Part shown: positions 54,272-64,000 of the stretch, in pieces | Layout of the letters: each line of letters begins with the position of its first letter | How positions within the stretch are numbered: the first letter of the stretch is position 1 | From: Coniella vitis | Taxonomy: Eukaryota > Ascomycota > Sordariomycetes > Diaporthales > Schizoparmaceae | Length of the DNA: 64,000 nt | Reading direction: 5' to 3' | Assembly (NCBI GenBank): GCA_011317545.1 | Contig: WUJK01000001.1 | Location: 744,001 to 808,000, forward strand | The notes under the pieces: generated by a model | Told to the model about the DNA's origin: nothing | The model's input: the letters and a program-made list of their open reading frames with translations, nothing else | Database searches by the model: none | Translations under genes and position numbers: made by a program

Positions 54272-56195
54272 GGTTGTGGTGGTGGGCAGCGGCAGGTTGC
54301 TTCAGTATCGCGTGGGAGGACCGAGAAGCAGCCTCATGTCAGGTTTGAACAAAGAGCCGTGGACCAATGCCGCAAGAAGAAGGCGACGACGAAAAGCGGT
54401 GGGTGGGCGGGCTGGCTGGAATGAGCAGAGCCCCAGAAGACGGACTAATGGGCCAGTGTGAGGCGGGTGGTGTCTCAGATAGGAGCGCCGAGAGGCTGAG
54501 AAGGTAGCAAAGGAAAGGCGACAAGACTGCCTGGGAGATGTTTTGGGGTTTCCTGATGAGCCAGCACCGGAAGTTCAAAGTGGGAAGGCAGCAGACGTTC
54601 GGGAAGGGGGCGTGGGCAAGTTCCGACCAGCTTTGTGCTTTCTCTCTTTGGTTGTGGGTTGACCGAGGGGCGATGAAGGTGAATCTCCGCACGGGATGCC
54701 TTGTTTCTGTTGTTTTGGTCGGCAGATCAAAGGCGGAATCCACTGGCCAAATCGAGAGCGAGAAGGTAAGAGGAGAGAGGCCCAACAGCACCAGTGGGGC
54801 GGGAGTAGGAAAATCAGCCGGTCGAATGGGCCAACAGCAGAGGAAGAAACGGCGGTTAGGTGTTGGAGTAGACGATGTCGCGTGAGAGGCCGAGAAGAAA
54901 GAGAACGAGTCCCCAGAGTCAAAGTGCGTGCGTTGCAAGTGGGTGCGTGCGGGTGAAACGGAGGGATTTGGCGAACAGGGGTCCTGGGCGAGTCGGATAT
55001 TTGCAAGGCGCGCGTGCGGTGCGGTGCCGCAGGTGGTGAGCGCGTGTGCTTGGGCCTGCTCGTACTCTGCTCTGGTCTATTTTCCTGATTGCATGGCTTT
55101 GTGCCGTAGTGGTAATTTGCGGGCCGGAACGAGGGACTGTAGTGAACAACGGGAGCCACTGGAAGGGATGTTGCAAAGTGAAAAGCCAACAAATCCAAGA
55201 AGAAGGGAACAGAAGAGAAAGAAAGAGGGGGGAAGGAAGAGAAGGGCAGTCAGTCAGAAGAATGACCACTTGACCAGAACAGCAGTAGACGCCGGCGGGC
55301 TAGTGGGAAATTGGAAGGGTTTTATTACGGCCAAAAGACGAGCAAAGGCAGAGACAAGAAGAGCAAGAGAAAAGAGGCTGTGCATTGATATCGGGACCAT
55401 CGCTTGTTGTGGACAATCTTGAATCTCCAGGTACATGCCAGACACAGAGTACAGCTGAGTACCTAGGTAGGTACATGGCAGTGGGTAGGTATCAGCTGGG
55501 GCCGCGTACAGCAAGTCCCACGTTTCTACAGTGCATTTCACAGCGCATGCTGCTGCTGCAGTCTTCAGGCCTCACAGAGGGCACCACAAGGGCGTGGATT
55601 ACAGGGCTGCCGTGGTGATTTGGTGGCCCCAGCGCCCTGCGATGCACGTACCCGCGGCTGCTGAATGGCTGCGTCTGGCCTTTTTTCTGAAATCAACTAG
55701 TGATCGACGCCATGCCTTGCAGCTTTTGAAATGGATATTGCTGTGAATGTTACATCATCGTACCTAAAGTTTAAGGGTAGACTATGTACTATGTACGCAA
55801 TCATGCAAAAGATGATGATGAACGTGGTGTCATTTCGGAGCAGCCCGCACGCGCAAAAGTATCGCCAGAGTACTTGCTTGGATACTTGTACAAGCACATG
55901 CACCTGCAGCAAATCCACAGGCTTGCGGGGTAGATCAGTGCTAGCGGGCACCACCTCGATGTTATTTTGGGTGGGAGTGAGTAGTGAGGGTACTCGGGCT
56001 TGTCAGGGTAACCTGAGCAAACTCATCCCCTAACCCTGGCCGAGAAGCCAGATCCTTTCCGCCTCCGGCCGCAAGGCTGACTGACACTGTGGCTCTCGCA
56101 TCACTTCCACACTCAAACAAGGCTGTCGCCCTTTTAGTCGCTTTGGACGTTGCAGACTCTGCATCACTCGGTCTCGACTACAACATGCCGTCCAG
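54272..56195. other. 1.9 kb upstream region of the F-box gene
   Basis: Strongly purine-rich on the plus strand (CT-rich on the coding strand) between about 54340 and 55260, as in a long promoter or leader. The overlapping open frames here are translations of that bias. GTACCTAGGTAGGTAC is at 55459-55474. No gene is supported. Confidence 0.5.
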
Positions 56196-56941
56196 TCAGT
56201 CTTTGTGCGCTTGGACGGCTGATGTAAGTTGGGGCCAGAATGGAACACATACCAACCTCCAATTCAATCTTCTGGGTAATGGTAACGACGAGCTTTTTGA
56301 TCTTGCTCTGGCCTGGTGACTGCGGCACTTGGCCAGAGTCAGGCTCAACGCGCTGCCACTTTCTGGACGTTGGCGCCAGTTGTTCTGAGTCTGAGTCTGA
56401 TTCCTCAGAAGCCCTCTTACGCTTACGAGCGCCGTTGCTGGACTGGCCACGCCGTACCTGTGAAGTGGCGATGCGCTGGCAAAAGTGTTTCTTTGCTTGC
56501 TCAAATCGCTCCCGAAGGTCCTCTTCTTCATCTTCTACATGGCTGAGATCGATTTTGTGCAATGCGGCCTCCACGTCAACAAGACGAGGGAACTGCTGCC
56601 ACTGTGGCCAGAATCTACTGCGCCGTGCAACCTTGTTTAGTGATTGGCTACGTGCATGTTGGGATCAGGCGAGGAGCTTACCCGTCTTCCTTGTCCATCT
56701 CACGGACGATGAGCGAGAGAGATGTCGCAATCCGGCGGATGGCGGATCGTATCTGGTCAGCAATGTGAAGGAGACGTCCGGGCCCGGTGCCCGTGTCTGC
56801 GGCTTCGGCCACTGCCTCGCAGTACGCGTCGATTGTGGTCACTAGCTGGGGGATTCGTTTTTCGGCCAGCATTGCCGAGTGTTCTAGCGGATGGGTGAAC
56901 CTCGCCTCATCCCACCAGGCGTCAGATTCTGGACGAGACAT
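56196..56941 (-). CDS. Unrecognised protein, three exons, about 210 aa
   Basis: Exon 1 runs from the ATG at 56941 to about 56682; the junction GAC-GG|GTAAGC...GCAGTAG|A leads to exon 2, which opens FWPQWQQFPRLVDVEAALHKIDLSHVEDEEEDL. A second intron (GTATGT...TACATCAG) near 56238-56210 leads to a short last exon ending AVQAHKD. The N-half is helical (SAMLAEKRIPQLVTTIDAYCEAVAEAAD, QIRSAIRRIATSLSLIVREMDKEDG). The C-half has a basic KRKRASEESDSDSEQ nuclear-type stretch and a KKLVVTITQKIELEV end. I do not recognise the family; a nuclear helical protein is the most that can be said. The frame also stays open upstream of the ATG to a possible acceptor (GAGTCCAG|CAACAC), so a 5' exon may be missing. 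Confidence 0.55.
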
Positions 56942-58157
56942 GACATCCGAGTGTTGCTGGACTCAAAGGGGCCACATGTCAGGATCGCAGTTTGGGTGGA
57001 ATGCCGGTGAGGATGGGTGAAGGGTGGGTGGCTGGGTGCAACTGACTGTGCAGATGGCCTGACAAGGACGTTGGCCGCAATCCGTTTCCAAGGTGATCAT
57101 GGAGTGGTTGAGCTATGGTAGCTGGGTTAGGTTTGGAATACCGCGCGCCTTGGAAGGTGGGGGGACAGGCTCCAGGGTTGCTTGGGTAAGTGCCCAGCAC
57201 TGCGATCCGCTCTCTACTCTCTACCTGGGTCTGTAACATTGGCCTCGGTGACATGGAACGCGTCTTCATTCTGCCTGCGGCCTTGTTGACCGCTCGGACA
57301 TATTCAGACACATGAACTGCACCAACCCATGGTATCAGACTGGCGCGCGGCAGCTCGTTCGGGTTGAGTGTAACCACGTGCTGCCAGCCTGACAGACGCT
57401 TGTGCTCTATCTCTATCGGCCCTCTGACTGGTGTTGCCATATCAAAGCTTAATGATTATCCTCGTTTCAATGAGCAGACAATGTCGCCGAATACCATATA
57501 CTGGCCGGCACAATGTGACGTTGTCCTATCCAATTTCAGATCACGTTGCTCGAATGCCTTAACTCACAATTGTCTCAGCCATATTCGGCTTATGGACAAT
57601 GGACTCTCCCGGATGGCAGCTTTTGCTGGATGATCTGCTTGCTTGTTTTGGCGCTTGTGGAGCCGGTGATGGTGGCATTGTGCTGCTATTCTTCCCTGTT
57701 CATGCCCTCCAGCCTTGCAACAGTCCATTGTGAGACCCACGCTGACCTATTGTGGCATTCTCGGCCCACACTACTATTGTTCGCAGCCTATTGTGACTGT
57801 TAATATATTCAGTTCTCGTTCCTGCTTGTCACCCTCGCCCTTTCATCATTACTTCGTTTATCCCCGTAAGTATGGCTTCATATCTCACTGCCGTCTCTCC
57901 TCGTTTTCTCCCCTACTCTCTCCTTGTTCTGGCAACAAGAACGTATCACCATCTGCAACTATCACCGAATACTGTGACTGGAGGGCTCTCACCAGAGTGT
58001 TCGAGCCTCGATCAAGAACACCGATACTTGACTTTCTCGCCAACCTCACCCCCTTTGCCGCTTCCTAAGAGGAGCAATAACCACTACGCTCTCAGTCTTT
58101 TTGCTTCCTCCAATCCGAAAGGAGGCCAGTCCAGTTTCCTTCCAGAAGAGAATTGAC
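56942..58157. other. Region between divergent genes, with a possible minus-strand 5' exon
   Basis: A minus-strand ATG at 57440 opens a 153-codon frame (MATPVRGPIEIEHKRLSGWQ...). Its first ~72 codons look protein-like and end at CAG|GTAGAG, from which a phase-0 splice to CAG|CAACAC at ~56960 would join the gene at 56196-56941. This is unproven. The right part, about 57800-58150, is the CT-rich leader of the subtilase gene. Confidence 0.35.
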
Positions 58158-59850
58158 ATGGCTCCTCTCAAGCTTTTCCTGACCTTACTGGGTCTCGCAG
58201 CCACTTTGGCAGCAGCAGTCCCAAATCACGGCCAACGCGACAATCGTCAGAGACCCCCTCATTCGCGCGTTCCGATTGCAAATGCAGAAGCCGAGCACAC
58301 TATCCCAGGCGCCTACATCGTTGTTTACAAGGACACAATAGACGAAGCTACTGTCTCCGCTCATCAAACCTACTGGGCTGCGACACTCGCCAAGCGCAAC
58401 CATGAGAAGCGCAGTACCACCCTCTCCGGAAGCTCCAGGTCTCGCACAAACCGGCCTTTGCGCACGACACCTCGCACATTCACCATCGGCAGCATGCGGG
58501 CTATGGCGCTGGACGCCGACGAGAGCACGGCCATGGAGATCCAGAGTGCAGACGAGGTGGCCTTCCTCGAGGCCGATGCTCATGTGTACCTGACAGATGT
58601 AGTGGAGCAGGGCAATTCGACAACCGGGCTGGCAAGATTGTCGGCCAAGCAAACGGGAGAGACGGACTATTTCTACGATGATAGTGCTGGTGAGGGCGTT
58701 ACTGCTTACGTGGTGGATACAGGTGCGTTTCTTGGGTTGTCTCGAACACTTCTGCCTGGTTCTTGAATTGTTATGGCATGGAATTGTACTGACGCGTGCC
58801 CAGGAATTATGATTGACCATATGGAGTTCGAAGGCAGGGCCGAATGGGGCTATAATGCCGTGAACGACATCGACACTGATGAGAATGGCCATGGCAGTCA
58901 TGTACGTACCAAGCTCATCATCCTCTGCGTTTTCCCTTCCTGTGCCTTGTAGTCATAACCCCGATATCTTGTACCACAAGCAGGTCTTTGCTGACTTGAT
59001 CACGACGGACAGGTCGCGGGCACAATCGGCGGCGCAACCTTTGGCGTGGCCAAGAAAGTCTCTCTCGTATCCGTCAAAGTCGCAGATGTCAACGGCACCT
59101 CGACGCTTTCTGCTCTCATCCAGGGCCTTGACTACGTCTACACTACGGCCATTGAGCGAAACATTACCCACAAATCCGTCGTCAACTTGTCTCGTAAGTC
59201 ATCGCGTGCTTGGACCCTTTTCTCCTCCCCCTCCCCCCTCTCTTGACCCAGAGCTTGCGATCTTTCTCCGCCTTCATCTACAACCCCCCCCCCCCCTTCA
59301 AAGACTAACCAGTCGGCTCCCAGTCGGCGCATCCTACTCTTCCACCATCAACACGGCCATCGCTGCCCTCCGCGTCGTCGGTATCCTCCCCGTCGTAGCA
59401 GCAGGCAACAACGCCCTCGACGCATCCCAGACCTCCCCCGCCTCCGCCCCGCTCGCCCTCACCGTTGGCGCCATCGACCAGACCACCGACGCCCGCGCGT
59501 GGTTCAGCAATTACGGCCCAGCCGTGGACATCTGGGCACCGGGAGTCAACGTCCTGAGCGTGGGCATTGCAAACACCACGGCGACCACCACACTGAGCGG
59601 GACGAGCATGGCGTGTCCGCATGTGGCGGGGCTGGCAGCGTACTTTATGGGGCTTGGGCTGCGGACTGCGCGAGACGATGCTGGCGGGGGTGGTGCGGCT
59701 ATGACGCTGGCGTTGGATGTCACCCAAGACACGTACATGCTCGGCCGGTTCATCCTTGCTGTTGCCGCCAGCGTGGGAAACGCGACTGTTAGCGGGGAGC
59801 TGGGCGGGTCGGCTGGGCTGATTGCGAATAATCTACTGGATGTCTATTGA
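58158..59850 (+). CDS. Secreted subtilisin-like serine protease (family S8), 456 aa
   Basis: Exons 58158-58722, 58804-58901, 59013-59193 and 59324-59850. It has a signal peptide (KLFLTLLGLAATLAAAVP) and an inhibitor I9 propeptide with IPGAYIVVYKDTIDEATVSAHQTYW; the ~100-aa region after it carries a basic, Ser/Arg-rich insert. The catalytic domain includes Asp187 (AYVVDTG), His218 (ENGHGSHVAG, split by intron 2), Asn310 (VVAAGN) and Ser376 (LSGTSMACPHVAG), so it is intact. It is proteinase-K-type and secreted after propeptide removal; such enzymes degrade host or environmental protein or act in the vacuole. The last ~55 residues (TQDTYMLGRFILAVAASVGNAT) differ from the usual short C-terminal helix. 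Intron 3 contains a C14-like run. Confidence 0.92.
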
Positions 59851-60330
59851 TGGAAATCTTTTTTGTTTCACGTGTAGATGTGAATTCTGAATAGCGGTCT
59901 ATTCTTTCTTTCCTTTTCTTGTCTTCTATCGTTTACTGGTTCTTCCTTTCTCCTCCGCATAGCGTTGGACTTGAGACTCGAGCAAAAAGAAAAGACCAGT
60001 GCCTGGTGCACAAGGTTCTCTTTATTGTGGAGGTCTTTTGTTGTCAAAGTCAGGTCAGTAGCCAAGGAAATACATCAAAAGGTTGATAATTTGACCTATT
60101 CAAAACCCCAACATTGATGCAATACAATGCTAATTCTACCCATATCCTCAGTCTCCCAAGTTCAACACACCCTTCACGATATCGAATGGCAAATGCATAT
60201 TCCGAAACGCCAAGCTATACTATGTGAAGAAAGAAACCCGCAAAACCATGACTAACATGCAGATATGATACGTATAATCAAAAGTAAGAAAAAAGAAAAT
60301 GCACCACGGTTGTCAGATATTCCTTCACGT
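59851..60330. other. Intergenic between convergent genes
   Basis: 3' flanks of the subtilase (plus) and kinase (minus) genes. T- and A-rich, no gene seen. Confidence 0.6.
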
Positions 60331-63267
60331 TCACAAGACAACGTCAGGCTGCGTATAATCATTCTGACCAGAGTTGGTTGGCAGCGTCCGCAGCACCGAG
60401 GAGGTATACCGCAAATGCTCGTGCATGCTCCGAATCATGCGCTGCAGCTCGTCCTTCACTTCATCCTGGCCGCACGTGGCCTGTAGCACATTGACTGCTG
60501 GAGGGCGCGGCATGTACGGCAAAGAGGGCATGGGCGCTTCCGAGTCAACATCCGATTCCTCGACTGTAATGGACACATGACTGTCACTGGCGGCATGCAG
60601 CCCGCCTCCAACAAAGCTGCCGCCAATAAGAAGGTCGTCGGAAGCGTCGTTGCTATCCGAGGGCGGCGTCATGATTAAGCCTTCAGATGTCGGCGTGGAT
60701 GGAACTTGACCAAGTCCAAAGTCATCCGACACATAGAGGGATGGCTCACGTTCACGCTCCGAGGCTGAGACGGAACCTTTCGGGCTCGAGTCCCCTACAT
60801 ATAGTGACGGCTCGCGGTTGCTTCTTGGTATGGCATCTTCGGGAATGTAAATAGAGGGTTCTCTGTTGCTTCTGGGAATTGCGTCGTCTGGAATAAAAAG
60901 CGACGGTTCCCTGTTACTTCTGGGAATCGTGTCGTCTGATATGAAAAGAGAGGGCTCCCTGCTGCTGCTCGGAAAAGCATCATCCGGTATGTATAGAGAA
61001 GGCTCTCTGCTGGACGGGAGGGAATCATCGCTGCACAGGCCAAATGAGGGCTCTTGAGCGCGGAAAACGGGCATCCAAACTTCGGATGTCGCAGAAAATG
61101 GCGGTGCAGCGGCAGAGTGCAACGGCTCGCCCTCATCATTGGTGAGGCTTGCATCCAGGTCAATGAGGCTCGATGACGAGAAGCGGCTGATCTCCAAGCT
61201 CGTGGCTGCGCGTGGGGGTAGTTCCACGGCCATAGAGTCGTTTAGGTGGTGAGGTACTGCTGTTCGAGGAGGCAGAGCGTCGAGAGCCATGTAGTCATCT
61301 TCTTCGTTGGATTGGAACCACTCGCTTCCTAGATGTGGGTTATCGACTGCTGTCGCATTTGCAAATGTCCACTCTTGAGTGCGTCTGTTTTCCAAGCTAG
61401 ACTGGCTCCGCATGATACTAGGACGAGGGCTTGGCGACATCTCTGACGTCGCGGATGCAAAGGTCCAGTCTTGGGTGCGTCGATGGTCCAGAGTCGAATG
61501 GCTTCTGTACAACTGACTCTCTCGTTGTCGACCCACTTCGACATATTCATCGGCTTCGTCTATGCCGCCCAAGTCCTCTTCCATTGAGCTCTGGAATGTC
61601 CAGTCTTGTGTGCGCCGCCGGTCTAGTGTTGTTTGGCTCCTTCCGAGCGGTCTGATGCTCGTGCGGCTGGCTCGGACAGTGTTCATATCAGCAAACTTGG
61701 ACAGCCGATAACCGTCCAGGGACATGTCCAGGTCAATGAGTCCAGATTCTCGTATCGTCTGATGCTTCAATTGATCGCTGCTTTTTATTGTGCTTCCTTC
61801 CATATCTGCAAACCGTGAGAGTCTGTCGCCGTCAAGAGACAAATCCAGGTCAATCAGGGAGTCACGGGGCTGCTCCTGAAAGGGAGGTTTCTCGTTCGTG
61901 TCCAGACCGAGCTCAGGCGCAGAGGTAGGCATGGGTCTGCCGTAGAACAGTCGCGAATTTTCTTCATAGTTGGTGATGGTGTTGGGATCAAAGGCCTTCT
62001 CAAGAGGACCTTTGAGTTTCGGAATGTTAGGCGGCCGGCGACGACGGCTGGATTCTCTCGGCGGTGGCGGCAGCATCATCGAGACACGAGGCCCGTACGC
62101 ATCGTAGACAGCCTTGGCCTCAGTGTCCTTGAGCAAATGTACATCGAACACTCCTTTCACGGTGTCAAAGTCCCAGCCGTCATCGTCGGAAGCGTGCTCT
62201 GGACCTTCGTTACCACTTAGGCCCTGTGCACCTCCCGCATTGAAGAGTGACATTCTATTGCCGCCTTGGACCTCCCACAGCCGATAAGCCCTGACAAGCA
62301 TGGAGAGCGACTGGGTGGGGTAGTCTTGGCTCGTGTTGTTGATGTAGGGGTGCCGCTGGACTTGATTGATTGAAGGACGATCCTTAGCATCTTCGGTCAT
62401 ACAAAAGGCCACCAGGTCCTTCAGATGGTCCGAGTACTCATCGCCCTCGAGACGCGGGCAGTGCTGCTTGAGGTAGTCGCCGAACTGGGGAATATCAATG
62501 CTCGCCATGTTCTTTGCATTTGGAGGCAAGCCCGTTGCAGCTTCAAAAGCCAGGGAACCAAAAGCCCAGATATCGACTTCGGTACCATATGAAACGGACA
62601 TATCGAAGAGCTCCGGGGCCATCCAATTCAAAGTGCCTGTTACTGTGCTTCGTTTGTCAAACTTCGTTTCGATGATACCGGCAACGCCGAAATCGCAAAG
62701 CTGCACCCCGCCGCTTTCTGTCACCAGAACGTTAGCGCACTTGATGTCGCGGTGAATGATGCCCTCTTTGTGGACCCAGTGCAGGGCTTCTGCCACCTCT
62801 CGCAGGATGGGTATTATCCATTTTTCGGGCAAGCCTCCAGACGGCCGCATAAGAGTCGAGACACTACCACCCCCACAGTACTCGGTGATGATCCACATGG
62901 CAGGGCCAACCAAGAGCGTCTCAATGACGGTGTTGATGTTTCTGGCGCCGCTGGCTCCAAGTTTCTTGAGTGTGTTGACCTCCTTGAGAATGTCGTTGAA
63001 AGTGTCAGCCGCGCCCGGGGCCAGACTGTCACCTTCATCAATGCTAATAATCTTGACCGCGACGACTTGGCCCGACGTAGCAGCTCTGGCCTTGTATACG
63101 CGACCAAAACTTCCTTTGCCAATGAGCTCAGAGAGCGTGTAGGGCGGAGGCTCTCGGCCGTTCTCGGCGCACTCGCGAACAATGGAGCGCTGCATCAGGT
63201 CGGCGTCCTCAAAGGCTTTCTTCTTGGTAGCAGACATGTCTGCGGCAGCAACCTGTAGCGTGGCCAT
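60331..63267 (-). CDS. Ste20-family (germinal-centre-kinase type) protein kinase, 978 aa
   Basis: Single exon. The kinase domain is at the N-terminus (~43-308): Gly loop GKGSFGRVYKA (50-), VAVK Lys72, IIHRDIKCANVLV (catalytic Asp173), DFG at 192-194, activation segment RSTVTGTLNWMAPE, and RPSINQVQRHPYI. The TGTLNWMAPE sequence and the N-terminal position mark a GCK-type Ste20 kinase, as in the fungal Sid1/Nak1/Mst1 group that acts upstream of NDR kinases in septation and polar growth; which member this is cannot be settled here. The ~670-aa tail is unusual: two copies of an LIDLD block (471-528), three of an RRTQDWTF block (543-635), and six or seven REPSLY units (739-850). A helical end (DELQRMIRSMHEHLRYTSSVLRTL, 940-963) closes it. 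Confidence 0.92.
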   Translation of the reverse strand: MATLQVAAADMSATKKKAFEDADLMQRSIVRECAENGREPPPYTLSELIGKGSFGRVYKARAATSGQVVAVKIISIDEGDSLAPGAADTFNDILKEVNTLKKLGASGARNINTVIETLLVGPAMWIITEYCGGGSVSTLMRPSGGLPEKWIIPILREVAEALHWVHKEGIIHRDIKCANVLVTESGGVQLCDFGVAGIIETKFDKRSTVTGTLNWMAPELFDMSVSYGTEVDIWAFGSLAFEAATGLPPNAKNMASIDIPQFGDYLKQHCPRLEGDEYSDHLKDLVAFCMTEDAKDRPSINQVQRHPYINNTSQDYPTQSLSMLVRAYRLWEVQGGNRMSLFNAGGAQGLSGNEGPEHASDDDGWDFDTVKGVFDVHLLKDTEAKAVYDAYGPRVSMMLPPPPRESSRRRRPPNIPKLKGPLEKAFDPNTITNYEENSRLFYGRPMPTSAPELGLDTNEKPPFQEQPRDSLIDLDLSLDGDRLSRFADMEGSTIKSSDQLKHQTIRESGLIDLDMSLDGYRLSKFADMNTVRASRTSIRPLGRSQTTLDRRRTQDWTFQSSMEEDLGGIDEADEYVEVGRQRESQLYRSHSTLDHRRTQDWTFASATSEMSPSPRPSIMRSQSSLENRRTQEWTFANATAVDNPHLGSEWFQSNEEDDYMALDALPPRTAVPHHLNDSMAVELPPRAATSLEISRFSSSSLIDLDASLTNDEGEPLHSAAAPPFSATSEVWMPVFRAQEPSFGLCSDDSLPSSREPSLYIPDDAFPSSSREPSLFISDDTIPRSNREPSLFIPDDAIPRSNREPSIYIPEDAIPRSNREPSLYVGDSSPKGSVSASEREREPSLYVSDDFGLGQVPSTPTSEGLIMTPPSDSNDASDDLLIGGSFVGGGLHAASDSHVSITVEESDVDSEAPMPSLPYMPRPPAVNVLQATCGQDEVKDELQRMIRSMHEHLRYTSSVLRTLPTNSGQNDYTQPDVVL
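60718..61053 (-). repeat. 48-bp coding repeats in the kinase tail (REPSLY units)
   Basis: Residues 739-850. Five units at exact 16-residue spacing start at Arg754, 770, 786, 802 and 818, each of the form REPSLYIPDDAFPSSS; a degenerate unit precedes them (EPSFGLCSDD) and another follows (REPSLYVSDD at 840). The nucleotide copies differ mainly at synonymous positions. Confidence 0.9.
61363..61857 (-). repeat. Two further coding repeat families in the kinase tail
   Basis: LIDLDxSLDGxRLSxFADM occurs at residues 471-489 and 510-528, with a fragment at 701. RSxxTLDxRRTQDWTF occurs at 543-558, 588-603 and 620-635 (the third as ...LENRRTQEWTF). Confidence 0.88.
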
Positions 63268-64000
63268 GTTGCACGGATGTCGAGCACAGGACTCGAAATA
63301 CCCAGGATAACGACGTGGCTAGCAGGACGAGCGACCCAGGCTCCGGTGCAATTCTTGAAATGATGTGCGCGGCAATCAATAGGGAAATAGACCAGGGGTG
63401 GGCGCCGAGTGTGCAGCGCAATGGGACGTGTTTGGTAATTGGGTGGCGATCGGAGGAAGCCAGGCTAGGGATGGAAACTGGCCAGGACAATGACCAGGCT
63501 CCGAGGTGAACGCCTCAGAGAGAGTGAACCGTAGGCCCAAGCAAGTGAGGGACTGTTGTCTGCGTTTTGTCGTGATGCTGAAACTGCTGGCGGGGTGGCC
63601 GTACAGCACCTGGAATATAATAGAGCTGGTCGATGAGGTGCCAATTAAGAGTGATGTCGGACTCAAAGGAACACTCAGCGAGGCCGGAGGCGATATTGAC
63701 GCCCATGGGCAGAATGCCCCTTAAGTAACAGCCGCGGATCGATCCAGATGGTGTCGACAGGCTCTTGCGCCAGCGACCCAAGACGCAGGTGGTAGTTTAC
63801 TCGATGCTGCTGCTGTCCGGGAGGAAGTTGTTGTCAAAAGGCCATAATGAAGACCTGAGGCGACAATGCCAGCAAGGTCTGCGGTGGAAAAGCCGGCGCT
63901 GGTGCAAGGCCAAAGGGAGTGTGAAGTGGAAGTGAGTTCGAGTTCAGTCAGCTGCTGACCAGCCCCAGCGCTGCCAGGGTGTCGAAGTGAGCATGGGTAC
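63268..64000. other. Upstream region of the kinase gene to the window end
   Basis: No gene supported; open frames on both strands overlap without recognisable content. It is the probable promoter and leader of the kinase. Confidence 0.5.

Noticed and set aside
54339..55198. Two overlapping minus-strand frames of about 200 codons upstream of the second F-box gene
   Set aside because: They share the same CT-rich sequence in different frames, giving Ser/Pro/Leu-rich translations without domains; more likely promoter and leader.
60718..61053. Regular 48-bp repeats as a CRISPR-like array
   Set aside because: The repeats are coding, contiguous without spacers, and diverge at synonymous positions; the context is a eukaryotic kinase gene.

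Overview
The window is nuclear DNA of a filamentous ascomycete (Pezizomycotina, most likely a sordariomycete). The signs are short introns with GTRNGT donors and CTAAC-like branch sites, intergenic gaps of 0.4-3 kb, fungus-only families (Hri1, DUF1769, Ste6-type exporter, Trk with a long loop, Kre9-like GPI protein) and the dispersed intergenic motif GTACCTAGGTA. The species cannot be named from the sequence. I see no virus, plasmid, CRISPR array, intact transposon or secondary-metabolite cluster. It reads as ordinary core chromosome with some lineage-specific genes.

Layout. 1-20 kb: a 5'-cut PLAC8 protein (+), DNA polymerase kappa (-), a 1,216-aa fungus-specific protein (-), an AT-rich spacer, a PBDC1/YPL225W homologue (+), a Ste6-type ABC exporter (+), a DHA1-type MFS transporter (+) and a membrane-anchored alpha/beta hydrolase (-). 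20-33 kb: Hri1 (+), tRNA-Thr(AGU) (-), a three-exon cupin protein (-), a ~3 kb stretch with no confident gene, an F-box protein with an FBXO31-like C-terminus (+) and a DUF1769 protein (+). 33-48 kb: Trk potassium transporter (-), Yth1/CPSF30 (-), thioredoxin reductase (+), an 89-aa four-exon Gly/Asn/Tyr/Ser protein (+), a GPI-anchored surface protein (-) and a heme-dependent N-demethylase-like protein (-). 48-64 kb: translin-associated factor X (-), GPI mannosyltransferase I (+), a second F-box protein (-), an unrecognised three-exon protein (-), a secreted subtilisin-like protease (+) and a 978-aa Ste20/GCK kinase (-).

The genes do not form a pathway. They are unrelated housekeeping and accessory functions: repair synthesis, mRNA 3'-end processing, redox, GPI synthesis, potassium uptake, efflux, ubiquitin ligase adaptors and septation or polarity signalling. 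Divergent pairs that may share control regions include the 1,216-aa gene/PBDC1, hydrolase/HRI1, cupin/F-box, YTH1/TRR1, TSNAX/GPI14 and the unrecognised gene/subtilase.

Most exon structures were rebuilt by hand: donor and acceptor found, frame kept, family motif continuous across the junction. The most interesting signals are (i) an in-frame, ATG-less, presequence-like extension upstream of the thioredoxin reductase ATG with a well-placed CUG, suggesting a mitochondrial isoform by non-AUG initiation; (ii) three separate families of short repeats in the kinase tail; (iii) an 18-nt micro-exon in the TRAX gene; (iv) a probable GC-AG intron in the polymerase kappa gene.
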